A program made the position numbers and the translations under genes. The notes beneath the pieces were generated by a model. That model saw nothing but the letters and a program-made list of their open reading frames with translations. It was not told the origin of the DNA and did not search any database. A stretch of 64,000 bases of DNA from Saccharomycopsis fibuligera x Saccharomycopsis cf. fibuligera (taxonomy: Eukaryota > Ascomycota > Saccharomycetes > Ascoideales > Saccharomycopsidaceae), in the NCBI GenBank assembly GCA_001936135.1, contig CP012810.1:2480001-2544000 (forward strand), written 5' to 3'. Positions 19,257 to 29,171 of this stretch are shown one piece after another (the first letter of the stretch is position 1; each line of letters opens with the position of its first letter).

Positions 19257-20018
19257 CTAAACTACAAGGGTTCGAGTAGTTCTAATTCTCCACAAAAAGC
19301 CATATATCGAAATAGATACAGGAATATAGCTCACCAAAATACCCTTCATGAGATAAGAAAACAAATAATAATAATCATTATCAATCTTTTGCTGAATGAA
19401 TCTAAACGAAACCAAAATCAATGCAATTTCAGTAATTTTTTGCACCGGATACAACACAAGAAAACTTCTTCTTTTGAAATATTTCAACAAGTTAGTTGGA
19501 TAAAAGTAGTAAAAATAATTCAACGTCTCTTGAGCAGACACCGCAAAAAGGTAAAATCCATACGAAGTATGTCTGGAAATTTTAGGAAAATGGTAAACCA
19601 CAGCCCACGTCACAAATAGTCCAGCAACAGCTTTGGACAATTTCAACAACGTTAATCTTCTAGGGAACTTGAATATAAAAGCAGATAAAAGGAATTGTGA
19701 TATTAGTGACGCAGTATACAAGTATTGGAAATACTCAGCAATCCCTCCAGGAAGAAATCGTCTTCCTACTAGTGGCGCAAGCACAAGTAATCGCACCAAA
19801 CAGCAAAACCATAAGAGGAAGAACACCAAGTTATTAAAAAGTACAAGTCGTGGAAGGAAACTATATCGGCGCACTGAGCGTCTAACTTGGCGACGACCTG
19901 ATGTTTGCTGCTGCGTTGAATATTGTTGTTGTTGTTGATGTGGTGGTATGGCTGAGCGACGGGCCGCTTCTGCTGCCGATGGTGGCGGTTGATGTTGTTG
20001 TTGCTGTTGTTGTAACAT
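19257..20018 (-). CDS. Divergent Phs1/HACD-family 3-hydroxyacyl-CoA dehydratase
   Basis: HACD proteins carry out the third step of very-long-chain fatty acid elongation in the ER. The open frame begins at a TTG; the first ATG, at 20018, gives 253 aa. A Gln/Pro-rich head (about 1-40) and an Arg-rich stretch (41-51) precede a core with several membrane segments. The family signature is present: KLSKAVAGLFVTWAVVYHFP, then a Tyr-rich helix, then LYPVQKITE, where Tyr190 and Glu197 keep the 7-residue spacing of the Phs1 catalytic pair. Other positions depart from the family norm: the usual RYSYY motif reads NYFYY, and the Gln-rich extension is unusual. It may be a paralogue rather than the essential Phs1 itself. 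Confidence 0.7.
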   Translation of the reverse strand: MLQQQQQQHQPPPSAAEAARRSAIPPHQQQQQYSTQQQTSGRRQVRRSVRRYSFLPRLVLFNNLVFFLLWFCCLVRLLVLAPLVGRRFLPGGIAEYFQYLYTASLISQFLLSAFIFKFPRRLTLLKLSKAVAGLFVTWAVVYHFPKISRHTSYGFYLFAVSAQETLNYFYYFYPTNLLKYFKRRSFLVLYPVQKITEIALILVSFRFIQQKIDNDYYYLFSYLMKGILVSYIPVSISIYGFLWRIRTTRTLVV

Positions 20019-21555
20019 GGTTTGTGGATAAGTCAATCTTTGATTAAGAATAAATAATTATTGAAGTCAATGAGTAAAACTCGAAAGTGTATAACACGAT
20101 TTGTTTCCCCAACCAGACAAATTCAGCATACCTGAACTTTGTTCTGTTTTCAGCCTCGTTTTTTCGTGTTGTTCCTATACTTGTATTTTTTTCGCTGATT
20201 TTCGAAATTTCCATCGCCTCGATTCGAGACGCATACCCCTGTGGCTCGGGTCTAAATGAAAAGTCACAACATGAAGCGTAGCATCTTTTGTTTTGGCGTC
20301 ATATTTTAGCTATCGCTCTATTAAATTTAAAATAGGTGTGAAGAGAAGTATATTTTTGCATGTTGAAGATAGCTTATTATTAAAGCTATTTTCCTTAATT
20401 TTTATACAGCTTGCCTGTTCTCAATATGTGTATATTGATGGAAAATTTTTCTCGAAGTTACAATAATTACACATATATTTAGCCGTTAGGCTTTATTTAA
20501 ACTCCAGTAACATCAAATAATAGCATTAAGGACCTTTTTGCGCCCTTTCCTTTATTAAACTTTGATGGGTGTTATTTATAAGGAAATTCACAGCGTTGAA
20601 GGTTTTAAGTCACATTCATAGGATTTTTGCGGTTATATATCTTTCTGATTTAAAATATAAAATAGTGATAAAGTAATTGTCAGCTTTTTCCTCAAGAATT
20701 AGGAACTATCAAATATCTATTAAGAAAATATTACTACCTAGCGTATTGGACAAGTACAGATAATTTTTACTTTTCTCAAAAATTCATAATATATGACAAA
20801 GCCTTCGGTGTACTGAAACTTTAAATTTTGTCTGTATCGCAACTTACAGTCCCTCATTTCAAATGCTTGGATATTGGTAGTGTTTGAACTGAATCTGTGA
20901 CTAACAGGTACAATCAATTGAAGAAAGATGCAAAAAAAAAAAAAAAAAAAAAAAAGAAAAAAAAAAGAAAAAAGCATGGAAAGAGTGACTTGAGTAGCAT
21001 GTTAAAAAGGTGGCCATTCAAAGTATATTATTATATTTCTTTTTGGTTTCAAACAACCGCTAATTATTGACTGAACAACATTGTACTATTCTTGGGGTAT
21101 GCCAAAATTTTTTCCAGTAAATAAATAAACCGCAATCTTAAACAAGGTGCTAAAGGGATTAAAAGCGTTAATGTATTGTTATGTATTCAAATTTACTGGG
21201 TGGTTTACTTGTTATTAGTTTAAATGTAATGTCACCCGAGTTTTTTAAAGGGTGCTCGAGGTCTACTAAACTCACTATGGTTTAGTATCGACTATGTATG
21301 AATGTTACATATTGTTTTCAAATATAATAGTTGAGATGCTTATACAGTGATCTGAAAGTATTAATAAACCAAATGAAACAAAACTAGGAGAACTATAAAA
21401 AAAAATTAAATAAAAATAAAAAAGAACAGAAAACAAAATAAAATTGGAGAACTAAGTATCCCTGAACCAAAATAAAAAAATAAAAAAAACATCAAAACCA
21501 TAATACCAAAAAGAGATATACAACAACAACTATAATCAAAAAAACAGCACTAAAT
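20019..21555. other. 1.5-kb gap between the Phs1-like gene and MSO1
   Basis: Both flanking genes are on the minus strand, so this holds the Phs1-like promoter and the MSO1 3' region. It contains an A-rich tract at about 20933-20970, but I see no RNA gene, long repeat or credible ATG-started gene. Annotators could reasonably search it for a small ncRNA. Confidence 0.4.
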
Positions 21556-22185
21556 CTATCTTTTTGCCCAACTAGATTGAAGCCTATTAGCAGTGGCAGA
21601 TGACGTAGTACCATAGTTAGCTCTTTGACCATTCTTAAGTCTATCTCTGATAGAATTCGTTGTTGCTGGTCTATTGTTTGGTACACTTCCTGAAGAACCG
21701 TTACTATTACCAGTACTACTACTGCTACCTGAGGTTCTGCTAGATCGGTACATGTCATGCAATGATGCAGAGGCTGGGGTTTGAGTTCTTGCCGATTGTA
21801 CTGGTCTGCCTCCATAGCCGCCATATTGGGATTGTGAATGCGATGATGATGCTGATGATGGATGATAGCCATGCTGTAATTCACCACCGCCAGCGGCGGC
21901 ACTGTTATTCATTCCCACTGGATAAAATCTCTTATTATTTGGCAAATTAGTATGAGTAAAATTATCTGCAGACTCATTGAATGTTGGGTCATCCTCTACT
22001 AGCCAATCAGGTACGTTACCACCAGCTTTTTCCATATAAAAATTGACTAATGCTTTATGAACGAGCGTGTCGTATTCAGTTTTCCCGTCGGTGTCATTGC
22101 CGATTGACAATGAACTGATATTGGCAGTAAGCGATGATGTATTCTGCTTAATCCTGGACCAAAAGTTTCCTCCTTCGTGAGCCAT
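21556..22185 (-). CDS. MSO1: Mso1, Sec1-binding exocytosis protein
   Basis: The protein is 209 aa, as is typical of Mso1 (210 aa in S. cerevisiae). Mso1 binds the SM protein Sec1 and the Rab Sec4 at sites of SNARE assembly on the plasma membrane. Its N-terminal Sec1-binding block is visible: FWSRIKQNTSSLTANISSLS followed by YDTLVHKALVNFYMEKAGGN and VPDWLVEDD (about residues 8-70), matching the FWSKLKQSTKNLSSS...TLVHKALVKYY pattern of the yeast protein. The rest is low-complexity Ser/Gly/Asn with scattered Arg, ending TANRLQSSWAKR. It is divergent from the UPA1-like gene across 281 bp. Confidence 0.82.
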   Translation of the reverse strand: MAHEGGNFWSRIKQNTSSLTANISSLSIGNDTDGKTEYDTLVHKALVNFYMEKAGGNVPDWLVEDDPTFNESADNFTHTNLPNNKRFYPVGMNNSAAAGGGELQHGYHPSSASSSHSQSQYGGYGGRPVQSARTQTPASASLHDMYRSSRTSGSSSSTGNSNGSSGSVPNNRPATTNSIRDRLKNGQRANYGTTSSATANRLQSSWAKR

Positions 22186-22466
22186 AATTATTATGTTTGA
22201 ATTAAAAAGTTGATTGGTGTTATTATAAGATCACTGTATGGCATTGTTTAGCTACAATTAATATTGGTTGTTTTGAGCTAGTGTCGTTTATGCGTTGTGA
22301 TCTGATTGCAGGCTGTTTGAAAAGCGCATCATTTACCCGTCCGGAATATCACCAGAAATTTTTTTTTTTTATATTTCACTGCATCTTGAAAGTATCAAAT
22401 GGGCTTCAACATGATTGAATGATAAAATCGAGAAGATTATATTGACATAATAAACATTAAACAGCA

Positions 22467-23750
22467 ATGAGCGCTCAAAAGTCAGGCAAAAGAAAGGCTT
22501 CAAGTAAAGCAGAAGTTGAAAATTCTGCTTCTGAGAGAGAGCAATTAGCCACCACTGGCAATACTACCGAGACTACTGTAGAAGCCACAAGTCAAGAACT
22601 CAAGAAGAAACATAGAAAAACCAGAAATAACAACTATACCGTATGCGTTCCAAGTACGATAGTTTCTCCAGGAAATGCTAAATCTCTTGAACAAGTGACC
22701 CAGGTTGCATATGAGCTTGCCAAGGCAGCTACCATATACAATGCTTCGGAAATAGTGATACTTGACATACCATCAGAGCCAATAGGTGACACCAATGAAG
22801 AATCAGAAGGAATAGTATTAAAAGAAGGTAACAAAGTTAAGTTCAACTTTGATGATAATAATGACAAGAAGCAAAAATTACAAGAGCAAGAGCATTCCAA
22901 ACAGCAGCCGCGTAATAATAGCGTCAGTAGTGCTAAGAAACTCAATAATGAAAGATCGTTGACTTTAGCCACATTGTTACAATATTTCGTTACTCCTCCA
23001 TACTTGGTGAAATCAGTGATCAAGGATTCCAAGTGTCTCAAGTATGCCAAAAAATATCCAACTTTGCTGAGTTTACCATTCATGGTGACTAATTATCTTG
23101 ACAATAATGAAACTGCCGGTCTCTTTAGAGAGGGCTTATCGATAGCGGAAAAGAGTAGTAAGCCTAAACATGCACCAGGCACTAAGGTGAAAAAGTCCAA
23201 AAAGAAGGACAGATTAGCCATGACGAAATATATCAATGTCGGACTTGATGAGCCTCTTGAATTAGCAAAGGAGAAAGTACCAGTCAATGTCAGAGTCACT
23301 GTGAATGTGAAGGAGCGCAAGATTGTTACTCCAGCAGAGGCCTATTATGCTGACAAGATTGGGGCTAAAGTTGCTGTGGGGTACCATGTTAGAATTGCTA
23401 AGCAGTTCAGTGCGTTATTCACAGAATCTGCATTTCCAGATGGATACAGCAGTACTGTGTACGTTTCTAGTGGGGAATATTTTAAGAAAAGTGCGGCTGA
23501 GGAAGAAGAAGATAAGGAGGTGAAAGCAGTGAGAAAAATACCAGAATTGACTGCTATCACTGAAAAAAATGCAAATTTGCTCATTGCCATTGGTAAGAAG
23601 AGTGATTTTTATAAATCATTCAAAGTGGATGAAGCAGTAAATGGAGTAGAGGACATAAATGAGTTTTTTAATCATGAATTGAAAATCCCAGCACCAACAA
23701 GAATTGAAGATGCGGCTTTGATCAGTTTAACGAAACTTGAAACTATATAG
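22467..23750 (+). CDS. UPA1: SPOUT-fold RNA methyltransferase (Upa1/Upa2, SPOUT1 family)
   Basis: The protein is 427 aa. The family (yeast YGR283C/YMR310C, human SPOUT1/C9orf114) comprises putative SAM-dependent RNA methyltransferases with a knotted SPOUT fold. The N-terminus is basic and nucleolar-like (KSGKRKASSKAE, KKKHRKTRNNNY). The catalytic half starts with YTVCVPSTIV and AYELAKAATIYNASEIVILD (about 56-98). Then come LATLLQYFVTPPYLVKSVIK and a central OB-like insertion (YINVGLDEPLELAKEKVPVN and VTVNVKERKIVTPAEAYYA). The C-terminal knot region includes VGYHVRIAKQFSALF, NANLLIAIGKKSDFYKSF and the terminal EDAALISLTKLE. An acidic/Gln insertion at about 110-155 is lineage-specific. I cannot say which of the two yeast paralogues it matches. 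Confidence 0.85.
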   Translation: MSAQKSGKRKASSKAEVENSASEREQLATTGNTTETTVEATSQELKKKHRKTRNNNYTVCVPSTIVSPGNAKSLEQVTQVAYELAKAATIYNASEIVILDIPSEPIGDTNEESEGIVLKEGNKVKFNFDDNNDKKQKLQEQEHSKQQPRNNSVSSAKKLNNERSLTLATLLQYFVTPPYLVKSVIKDSKCLKYAKKYPTLLSLPFMVTNYLDNNETAGLFREGLSIAEKSSKPKHAPGTKVKKSKKKDRLAMTKYINVGLDEPLELAKEKVPVNVRVTVNVKERKIVTPAEAYYADKIGAKVAVGYHVRIAKQFSALFTESAFPDGYSSTVYVSSGEYFKKSAAEEEEDKEVKAVRKIPELTAITEKNANLLIAIGKKSDFYKSFKVDEAVNGVEDINEFFNHELKIPAPTRIEDAALISLTKLETI

Positions 23751-24685
23751 GGTGATAGATTTTGTATCCTGTTTTGGCAATATAATAGAATTCAATAGCA
23801 TTGTACATTAAGTATCGTCTAAAAAATACAATTTTGTAAGATTGCATATTGCAACATCCACATTATTGCAAAACACTTCTCTTTTACTTTTAAAGAACGT
23901 TCATCTTAAGTTTCAAAAACAGAACGGGGAGCATTTTTGAGATAATGTCAGAGAAGTTTAAAAATGTGTACTAAACTTTCGAATGGATTTTCCCACCCAG
24001 GACTGCTGCATGTCAAAGCGGCTGCTGCATGTTTCCTTGATATCTCCATTTTTAACTTTGACCAACATTGTGCTTTTTTAAAATTTTTTGCCTCAAAGTG
24101 TCCTTTATGTCATTTGAAATTGATTATTTCGAAGATAGCTAGATTTTTCTCAACTAATAGTGCCACTAAAGAGTACAGTGTTGCAAATTGCAGATGTACC
24201 ATACAGTTCAGTATACATAAAGTCTGGGTGTCTCGAAGAGATGATCCATGTGAATTTTCAGAAAGCACATCTCCGGTTTGCCAAACGCAAGCTTTTTAAA
24301 AATTTCTTCGCAGCATTTGTAGTAAAACAGATAATGTCTATGAACACTGTTCTTGTTTACGTCTTTTGAAACTTTGTATAAAACGGTTTTGACAGCACAA
24401 GTTGCTAATGCAATAACCAGTTAAAGTGCCATGATAGATGCCTTGTCCTGCATAAAGTCTTTGCTTTTTCTGCTTTTTTTTTTCTTTTTCCTATGATCTC
24501 TATGCATTTAAACACAAGAGTCGCATCTCGAGTTTTTTATTTTTTTTTTCTGGTAGCGGCATTACTAATTCTCCCGAAGGCGTTTTCTTTTCCTACCCCA
24601 TATCACTTGTATCATCGTATATCACTCACTAGCACAACAACAAAAATAACAACAATAGCAACATACACACATATACAAGTTAACA
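23751..24685. other. Gap between the UPA1-like gene and NBP35
   Basis: This 935-bp region holds the NBP35 promoter. It is AT-rich, with several weak open frames that do not look like genes. No repeat or RNA gene recognised. Confidence 0.45.
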
Positions 24686-25642
24686 ATGGTAGTACTAAAC
24701 GATTATAAAAAAGAAGAAGAGCCTGAAAATTGTCCTGGTCCAGAATCAGAAAACGCAGGCAAATCAGATGCTTGCAGCGGCTGCGCAAACCAAAGTATAT
24801 GTGAATCATTACCAAAAGGTCCTGATCCAGATATACCGATAATCAGAGATAATCTTTCCCAAGTTCAAAATAAAATATTGGTGCTCTCGGGTAAAGGCGG
24901 TGTGGGCAAATCCACTTTTACTTCAATGCTCAGTTGGGCTTTAGCATCATATGAAGAATTAGAAATTGGGGTAATGGATTTAGATATTTGTGGTCCTTCG
25001 TTGCCTAGGATGCTTGGAGCAGAGAACGAAATAATTCATCAGTCTAATTCTGGTTGGTCACCAGTCTATGTGGATGACAATTTAGGTTTGATTTCTATTC
25101 AATTTATGCTTCCGGAATCAGATGCCGCTATTATATGGAGAGGCAACAAGAAGAATTCATTAATCAAGAATTTTCTAAAAGACGTGGCCTGGGGGCCTTT
25201 AGATTATTTGGTGATTGACACTCCACCAGGCACTTCTGATGAACATTTAACGATAAATAATTATCTATCTAAGACCAAAGGTGGCATATCAGGGGCAATT
25301 TTGATTACTACGCCACAAGAAGTGTCGCTTTTAGATGTTCGTAAAGAAATAAATTTTTGCTTGAAAGCTGGGATCAAGATTCTTGGATTGATTGAAAATA
25401 TGAGTGGATTTGTGTGCCCAAATTGTAAAGGTGAATCCAAGATTTTTAAAGCTACTACTGGTGGTGGTGAAGCGTTAGCTAAAGAGTTTGGTATAAAGTT
25501 TTTAGGGGCAATTCCTTTGGATCCAAGAATCGGCAAGGCTTGTGATGAAGGGGTATCATTTTTGGATTTGTATGAAGATTCTCCAGCAACTGATGCAATT
25601 TTAGATATTGTGAGTCTGTTGAGAGATGTTATTGAGGGATAA
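24686..25642 (+). CDS. NBP35: Nbp35, cytosolic iron-sulfur cluster scaffold ATPase
   Basis: Nbp35 pairs with Cfd1 to build [4Fe-4S] clusters for cytosolic and nuclear proteins. The protein is 318 aa (yeast 328). The N-terminal ferredoxin-like motif that separates Nbp35 from Cfd1 is complete: Cys16-X13-Cys30-X2-Cys33-X5-Cys39. The deviant Walker [10 protein letters not shown] begins at about residue 69. Other hallmarks are [21 protein letters not shown] and the cluster-bridging CPNC motif in [16 protein letters not shown]24686 is the first in frame, in an AACAATG context, and gives the expected N-terminus. It converges on GCN5 with a 279-bp spacer. Confidence 0.97.
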   Translation: MVVLNDYKKEEEPENCPGPESENAGKSDACSGCANQSICESLPKGPDPDIPIIRDNLSQVQNKILVLSGKGGVGKSTFTSMLSWALASYEELEIGVMDLDICGPSLPRMLGAENEIIHQSNSGWSPVYVDDNLGLISIQFMLPESDAAIIWRGNKKNSLIKNFLKDVAWGPLDYLVIDTPPGTSDEHLTINNYLSKTKGGISGAILITTPQEVSLLDVRKEINFCLKAGIKILGLIENMSGFVCPNCKGESKIFKATTGGGEALAKEFGIKFLGAIPLDPRIGKACDEGVSFLDLYEDSPATDAILDIVSLLRDVIEG

Positions 25643-25921
25643 AAATATTTGTTTCGAACTTTGGTAAAAAATTTTTCCTTCAATTTTGTTTTCAACTTTG
25701 CTTGCTTTGTTTTATTTCAATTCTTTCGACTTTTTTATTTTCTTTGTTTTACCATGCATCATGAACTTTTTTCTTACGTTTTCTATATCTTCTTTATTAT
25801 TTTTAAAAGCTGTTATTACTTATTACATATTCCCATTCCTCATTAAAATTCATTGTCATTGTCATTACATATCAATTAATCACCTTTTGTACTATACAAC
25901 CAACTATTAAGCATATCTTAC

Positions 25922-27322
25922 TTACTCGACATATTTTGCATACTCCTGTAGCTCCTTCACCTTAGAAACAAAAAACTTCTCCAACTTGTTTGCATTCTTA
26001 TAATACGGCGTACTCTTATCATTATAAATTCTCGCGTTATTAGAAATCAACCTCACATCATGCACAAAGTCTTCAAATTTCTCATACTTGTCATTCTCAA
26101 TCTTATTCTGCATAGTTTCAAGATCCATTGGTTCTTTAATCTGGACATAATAATCCGGCACATCAGCTTTACTCACGGGCACTCTAAATGGCCAACTAGA
26201 TGGATGATTTTGCAATTCTAGCAAAATTTGCTTCATTACTGGATAATGTTGACTAGTTTCTTTCTTTCTAGCAATTTCTTCCATTTCGGGGGTCCATCCA
26301 CTTTCCTTGATTCCTGGGATCTTAAAAGGATCAATCTTGAACCCGTCAGGATGGTCTTTAAATATCTTGAGTCCTGGTCTCACTATATTGCTTTTGCTTA
26401 TTGCTTTAATTTTCTTAGTAACGCTAATTTTCTGCAAAAGCAATATTTTCGAGCTATCCAAGTATCGAATCTTAGGCAACATTGTACATTGCAACAAAGT
26501 CGCCCCCTCGTAGTCCTTGATATAACCACGCCATACGGAGGGCTGCAATGTTATTTCTTCACTAAAACCTTGCTTTTTGAAATACCCAATTGCGTAATTA
26601 TCAGCATATGTCAAAAAATGTTTGATTTTTGTCGTTGCTAGGACAAAATCTTTCAAATGATTCATTAAATGAGCCCCATAACCCCGCACTTGCTCAGTGG
26701 AACTAATTGCACAAAACACAATTTCTGCAAATCCTCGAGACTCAAATGGCCGATATGCAATGCCTCCCACCACAGTCATTGGGTGCCTGACTACTGCGAT
26801 CGAAACGTGTGTGCGGTCGTAGACTAATCTGGAAATGTATTCCTTCGGCATCATTGGCAACTGTTTTTGGAAAATGTTTTTCAAACCCGTTAGAATGATC
26901 ATGTTATCTCTAGTGTTATCATTATTCACTACTCGGAACCCAATCTTGCCTTCTTTCTCCTCTATGACTGATGGTCGTTCCTTGAATGTGTATTCTTCAT
27001 CGTTGAATGTAAATGTCATGGTTCGTTTTTTTTCTTCTTCGTCTTCTTCGTCATAATCGGCATTATCTTCTTTATTTTCGTCGTCTTCGTCATTTTCATT
27101 ATTACTGTTATTTTCTCCTTCTTCCTTCTTGGTAACTTTATCATTGTTTTCGGCATCAGTGGCAGTAGCGTTCTGTTGATCCAGCTGGTCCAGCTGCTGC
27201 ACGTCTTCCTTTTTCACCGTTGATAATGATGATGATGACACTTCCCCAGACGACGGCTTTTGCCGTTTAGCTAATGGCTCATTTTCATTCACTTCGTCCA
27301 CTTCTCTTTTCACTTTGGTCAT
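25922..27322 (-). CDS. GCN5: Gcn5, SAGA/ADA histone acetyltransferase
   Basis: Gcn5 acetylates histone H3 within SAGA, SLIK and ADA complexes. The protein is 466 aa (yeast 439). Residues 1-95 form an acidic Glu/Asp/Asn-rich head starting [20 protein letters not shown]. The GNAT domain follows, including [20 protein letters not shown] and the acetyl-CoA-binding loop [15 protein letters not shown]. After it comes [20 protein letters not shown]. The C-terminal bromodomain (about 350-460) shows [30 protein letters not shown] and [17 protein letters not shown]. All expected domains are intact. SPT20, another SAGA subunit, lies 29 kb away in the same window. Confidence 0.97.
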   Translation of the reverse strand: MTKVKREVDEVNENEPLAKRQKPSSGEVSSSSLSTVKKEDVQQLDQLDQQNATATDAENNDKVTKKEEGENNSNNENDEDDENKEDNADYDEEDEEEKKRTMTFTFNDEEYTFKERPSVIEEKEGKIGFRVVNNDNTRDNMIILTGLKNIFQKQLPMMPKEYISRLVYDRTHVSIAVVRHPMTVVGGIAYRPFESRGFAEIVFCAISSTEQVRGYGAHLMNHLKDFVLATTKIKHFLTYADNYAIGYFKKQGFSEEITLQPSVWRGYIKDYEGATLLQCTMLPKIRYLDSSKILLLQKISVTKKIKAISKSNIVRPGLKIFKDHPDGFKIDPFKIPGIKESGWTPEMEEIARKKETSQHYPVMKQILLELQNHPSSWPFRVPVSKADVPDYYVQIKEPMDLETMQNKIENDKYEKFEDFVHDVRLISNNARIYNDKSTPYYKNANKLEKFFVSKVKELQEYAKYVE

Positions 27323-28205
27323 ATTATTTGCACTATTGTGTAATCTGTGATACTAAGCTTGAATGCGGCTATTTTGGAGAAACTAAATTGTGTGATTTGA
27401 CTTATGATTTTAGTAAGTTTATCAGTGCCTCTCCACTGTCACGGTCTCTCTGTTTACCATTCTTTACTTTTTTTTTGACCTTCAAGGAAGCAAAAATTAC
27501 GATCACCGCACGGAGCGCACTTACTACTAGTAATAGTAGATGGCTTTTCATATCACGTGATTTGATTACAAAGTGGCAATTACTGTTTCGATCTGATTAG
27601 CGAGTTCGCTTGACTCCCTTATATTGTCTATATCCAATGCAAAATAATTAACACAAATAAAAATAACGATAAAAAAAAAGTTATTGAAGTAAAAAAAAAA
27701 AAAAAAGTGACAAAAAGGATAAAAATGAAACAAAAAGAGAACTGAAAAGGGAGCATGCTAATGTTCTAAGATGGCTGCTAGAATGTTGATATTGATTAAA
27801 TAGTAAACACCGCAACATAGTGATAGCTTTGTAGATAGTAATGTTGATAATAAAAACGAAAGAATAATAAACCGTAAAATATTACACGTTAGTTGTGTGA
27901 AAAATAATGGTGCGTTTACTATCGCTCAATTCCCTCTTTCAAATATTGTTATTGTTAATGTTACGCTGCTTAATTTATAAGCAATATAATCTGGAGATTA
28001 GATTGGCAACGGTATGATACCCCCAAGATAAAATAGTGATATGTGTGATGTTGAATGCCGTTGATCATGAATACGTTAAAGTTTATACATTTTTTGCTTT
28101 GCTTTGATCTGTTTGACTTTGATAGATCAAGTGATCTATTTTTGTTCTTTTTTGACTAATTAGATAATTGTATCTGAAACTGGTTTTGTTTGCTGAACTT
28201 TTTGC
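27323..28205. other. Gap between GCN5 and ERV29
   Basis: This 883-bp region holds the GCN5 promoter and the 3' flank of ERV29 (both minus strand). The E-box at 27553 is annotated separately. A-rich tracts lie at about 27672-27706. No gene seen. Confidence 0.5.
27553..27560. promoter_or_regulatory. Palindromic E-box TCACGTGA upstream of GCN5
   Basis: A perfect 8-bp palindrome TCACGTGA lies about 230 bp upstream of the GCN5 ATG. It matches the Cbf1-type consensus. Function is inferred. Confidence 0.5.
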
Positions 28206-29171
28206 TTAGTAAATCTTCTTCTTTTCATCAATAGACAACTCACCGGCACCGGTGTTAACAATCAAAAGCAAACCACCCACAATGGACAAAGTCTGGAAAA
28301 ATTCATATCTCAAAAAGTCTCTTTGTGGGTCTTTGTAGCCATAAGCCCAAAAGTAGTTGACAGAAATGTTGTAAGCAGACAATAAAGCACCCAAAACAAC
28401 AGCGGAAAATTTGGTCTTGAAGCCAACAACAATAGAGACACAAGCTAAAGAACCAATCAAAATAATAAAGAATTTACCAAAGGTCCAAGAAGAAGAGAAA
28501 GTGAATCCAATGAAAAGCAAAACCAACATGATTCTACCAGCCAACAAAAAGTATCTCTTGTTGTCTTTGGAATCAACCATTGGCAAGCCAGCAATTGATC
28601 TTCTGTCCTTGACAATGGAATCAGAAAAAGCCAACAACAAACCACCAATAACAGAAAAACTTCTCAACAAAAAGCTACCTTCGGTGAACAAGCCATAAAA
28701 CAAACCTTGGGAAACAACCACACCAATCAAGACAACAGTGGAAATATCTGGTCTTTTTCTACCAATCAACATGGTGGAAGCAATGGACATAACAACAACG
28801 TTGATAAATAAAAACAACACAACGATGAAATATGGAATGTGTCTGTAAGTGTTCAAGTAAAAGACTTGATCACTCCATTGAGAGACAATTCTAATAGCGT
28901 CTTCGTAAAAAGTGGCAACCATCAAGAATCTACCAATAGCAGGAACATATGGCTTAATTGGGCCCGAGTAGGCGTCGACGAAGTCTTCGACCTTGTTACT
29001 GTAAAGTTCAAAGTTTTCTTGCAAAGTTTTGGTAATATCTTGAGCCTGGGAAGATTGTTTCTGAGTAGCAGCACCTCCAAATTGGTATTGTGGCTGGTAG
29101 GTGTTGTAGGCTGGTTGAAAACCAGGACCCGAGGCAGCGGCGGCCGCTTGTGGTCTAAATTGAGCAGACAT
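28206..29171 (-). CDS. ERV29: Erv29/Surf4-family COPII cargo receptor
   Basis: Erv29 packages soluble secretory proteins such as glycosylated pro-alpha-factor into ER-derived COPII vesicles. The protein is 321 aa (yeast 310). A Gln/Ala/Tyr-rich cytosolic head (about 1-45) precedes the family block LQENFELYSNKVEDFVDAYS and RFLMVATFYEDAIRIVSQWS, where the FYEDAIR motif is diagnostic. Then come multiple TM segments, among them IPYFIVVLFLFINVVVMSIA, STVVLIGVVVSQGLFYGLF and LVLLFIGFTFSS. The C-terminus ends DEKKKIY, so the last four residues (KKIY) form a KKXX ER-retrieval signal, as in the family. Codon use is strongly biased, suggesting high expression. Confidence 0.95.
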   Translation of the reverse strand: MSAQFRPQAAAAASGPGFQPAYNTYQPQYQFGGAATQKQSSQAQDITKTLQENFELYSNKVEDFVDAYSGPIKPYVPAIGRFLMVATFYEDAIRIVSQWSDQVFYLNTYRHIPYFIVVLFLFINVVVMSIASTMLIGRKRPDISTVVLIGVVVSQGLFYGLFTEGSFLLRSFSVIGGLLLAFSDSIVKDRRSIAGLPMVDSKDNKRYFLLAGRIMLVLLFIGFTFSSSWTFGKFFIILIGSLACVSIVVGFKTKFSAVVLGALLSAYNISVNYFWAYGYKDPQRDFLRYEFFQTLSIVGGLLLIVNTGAGELSIDEKKKIY

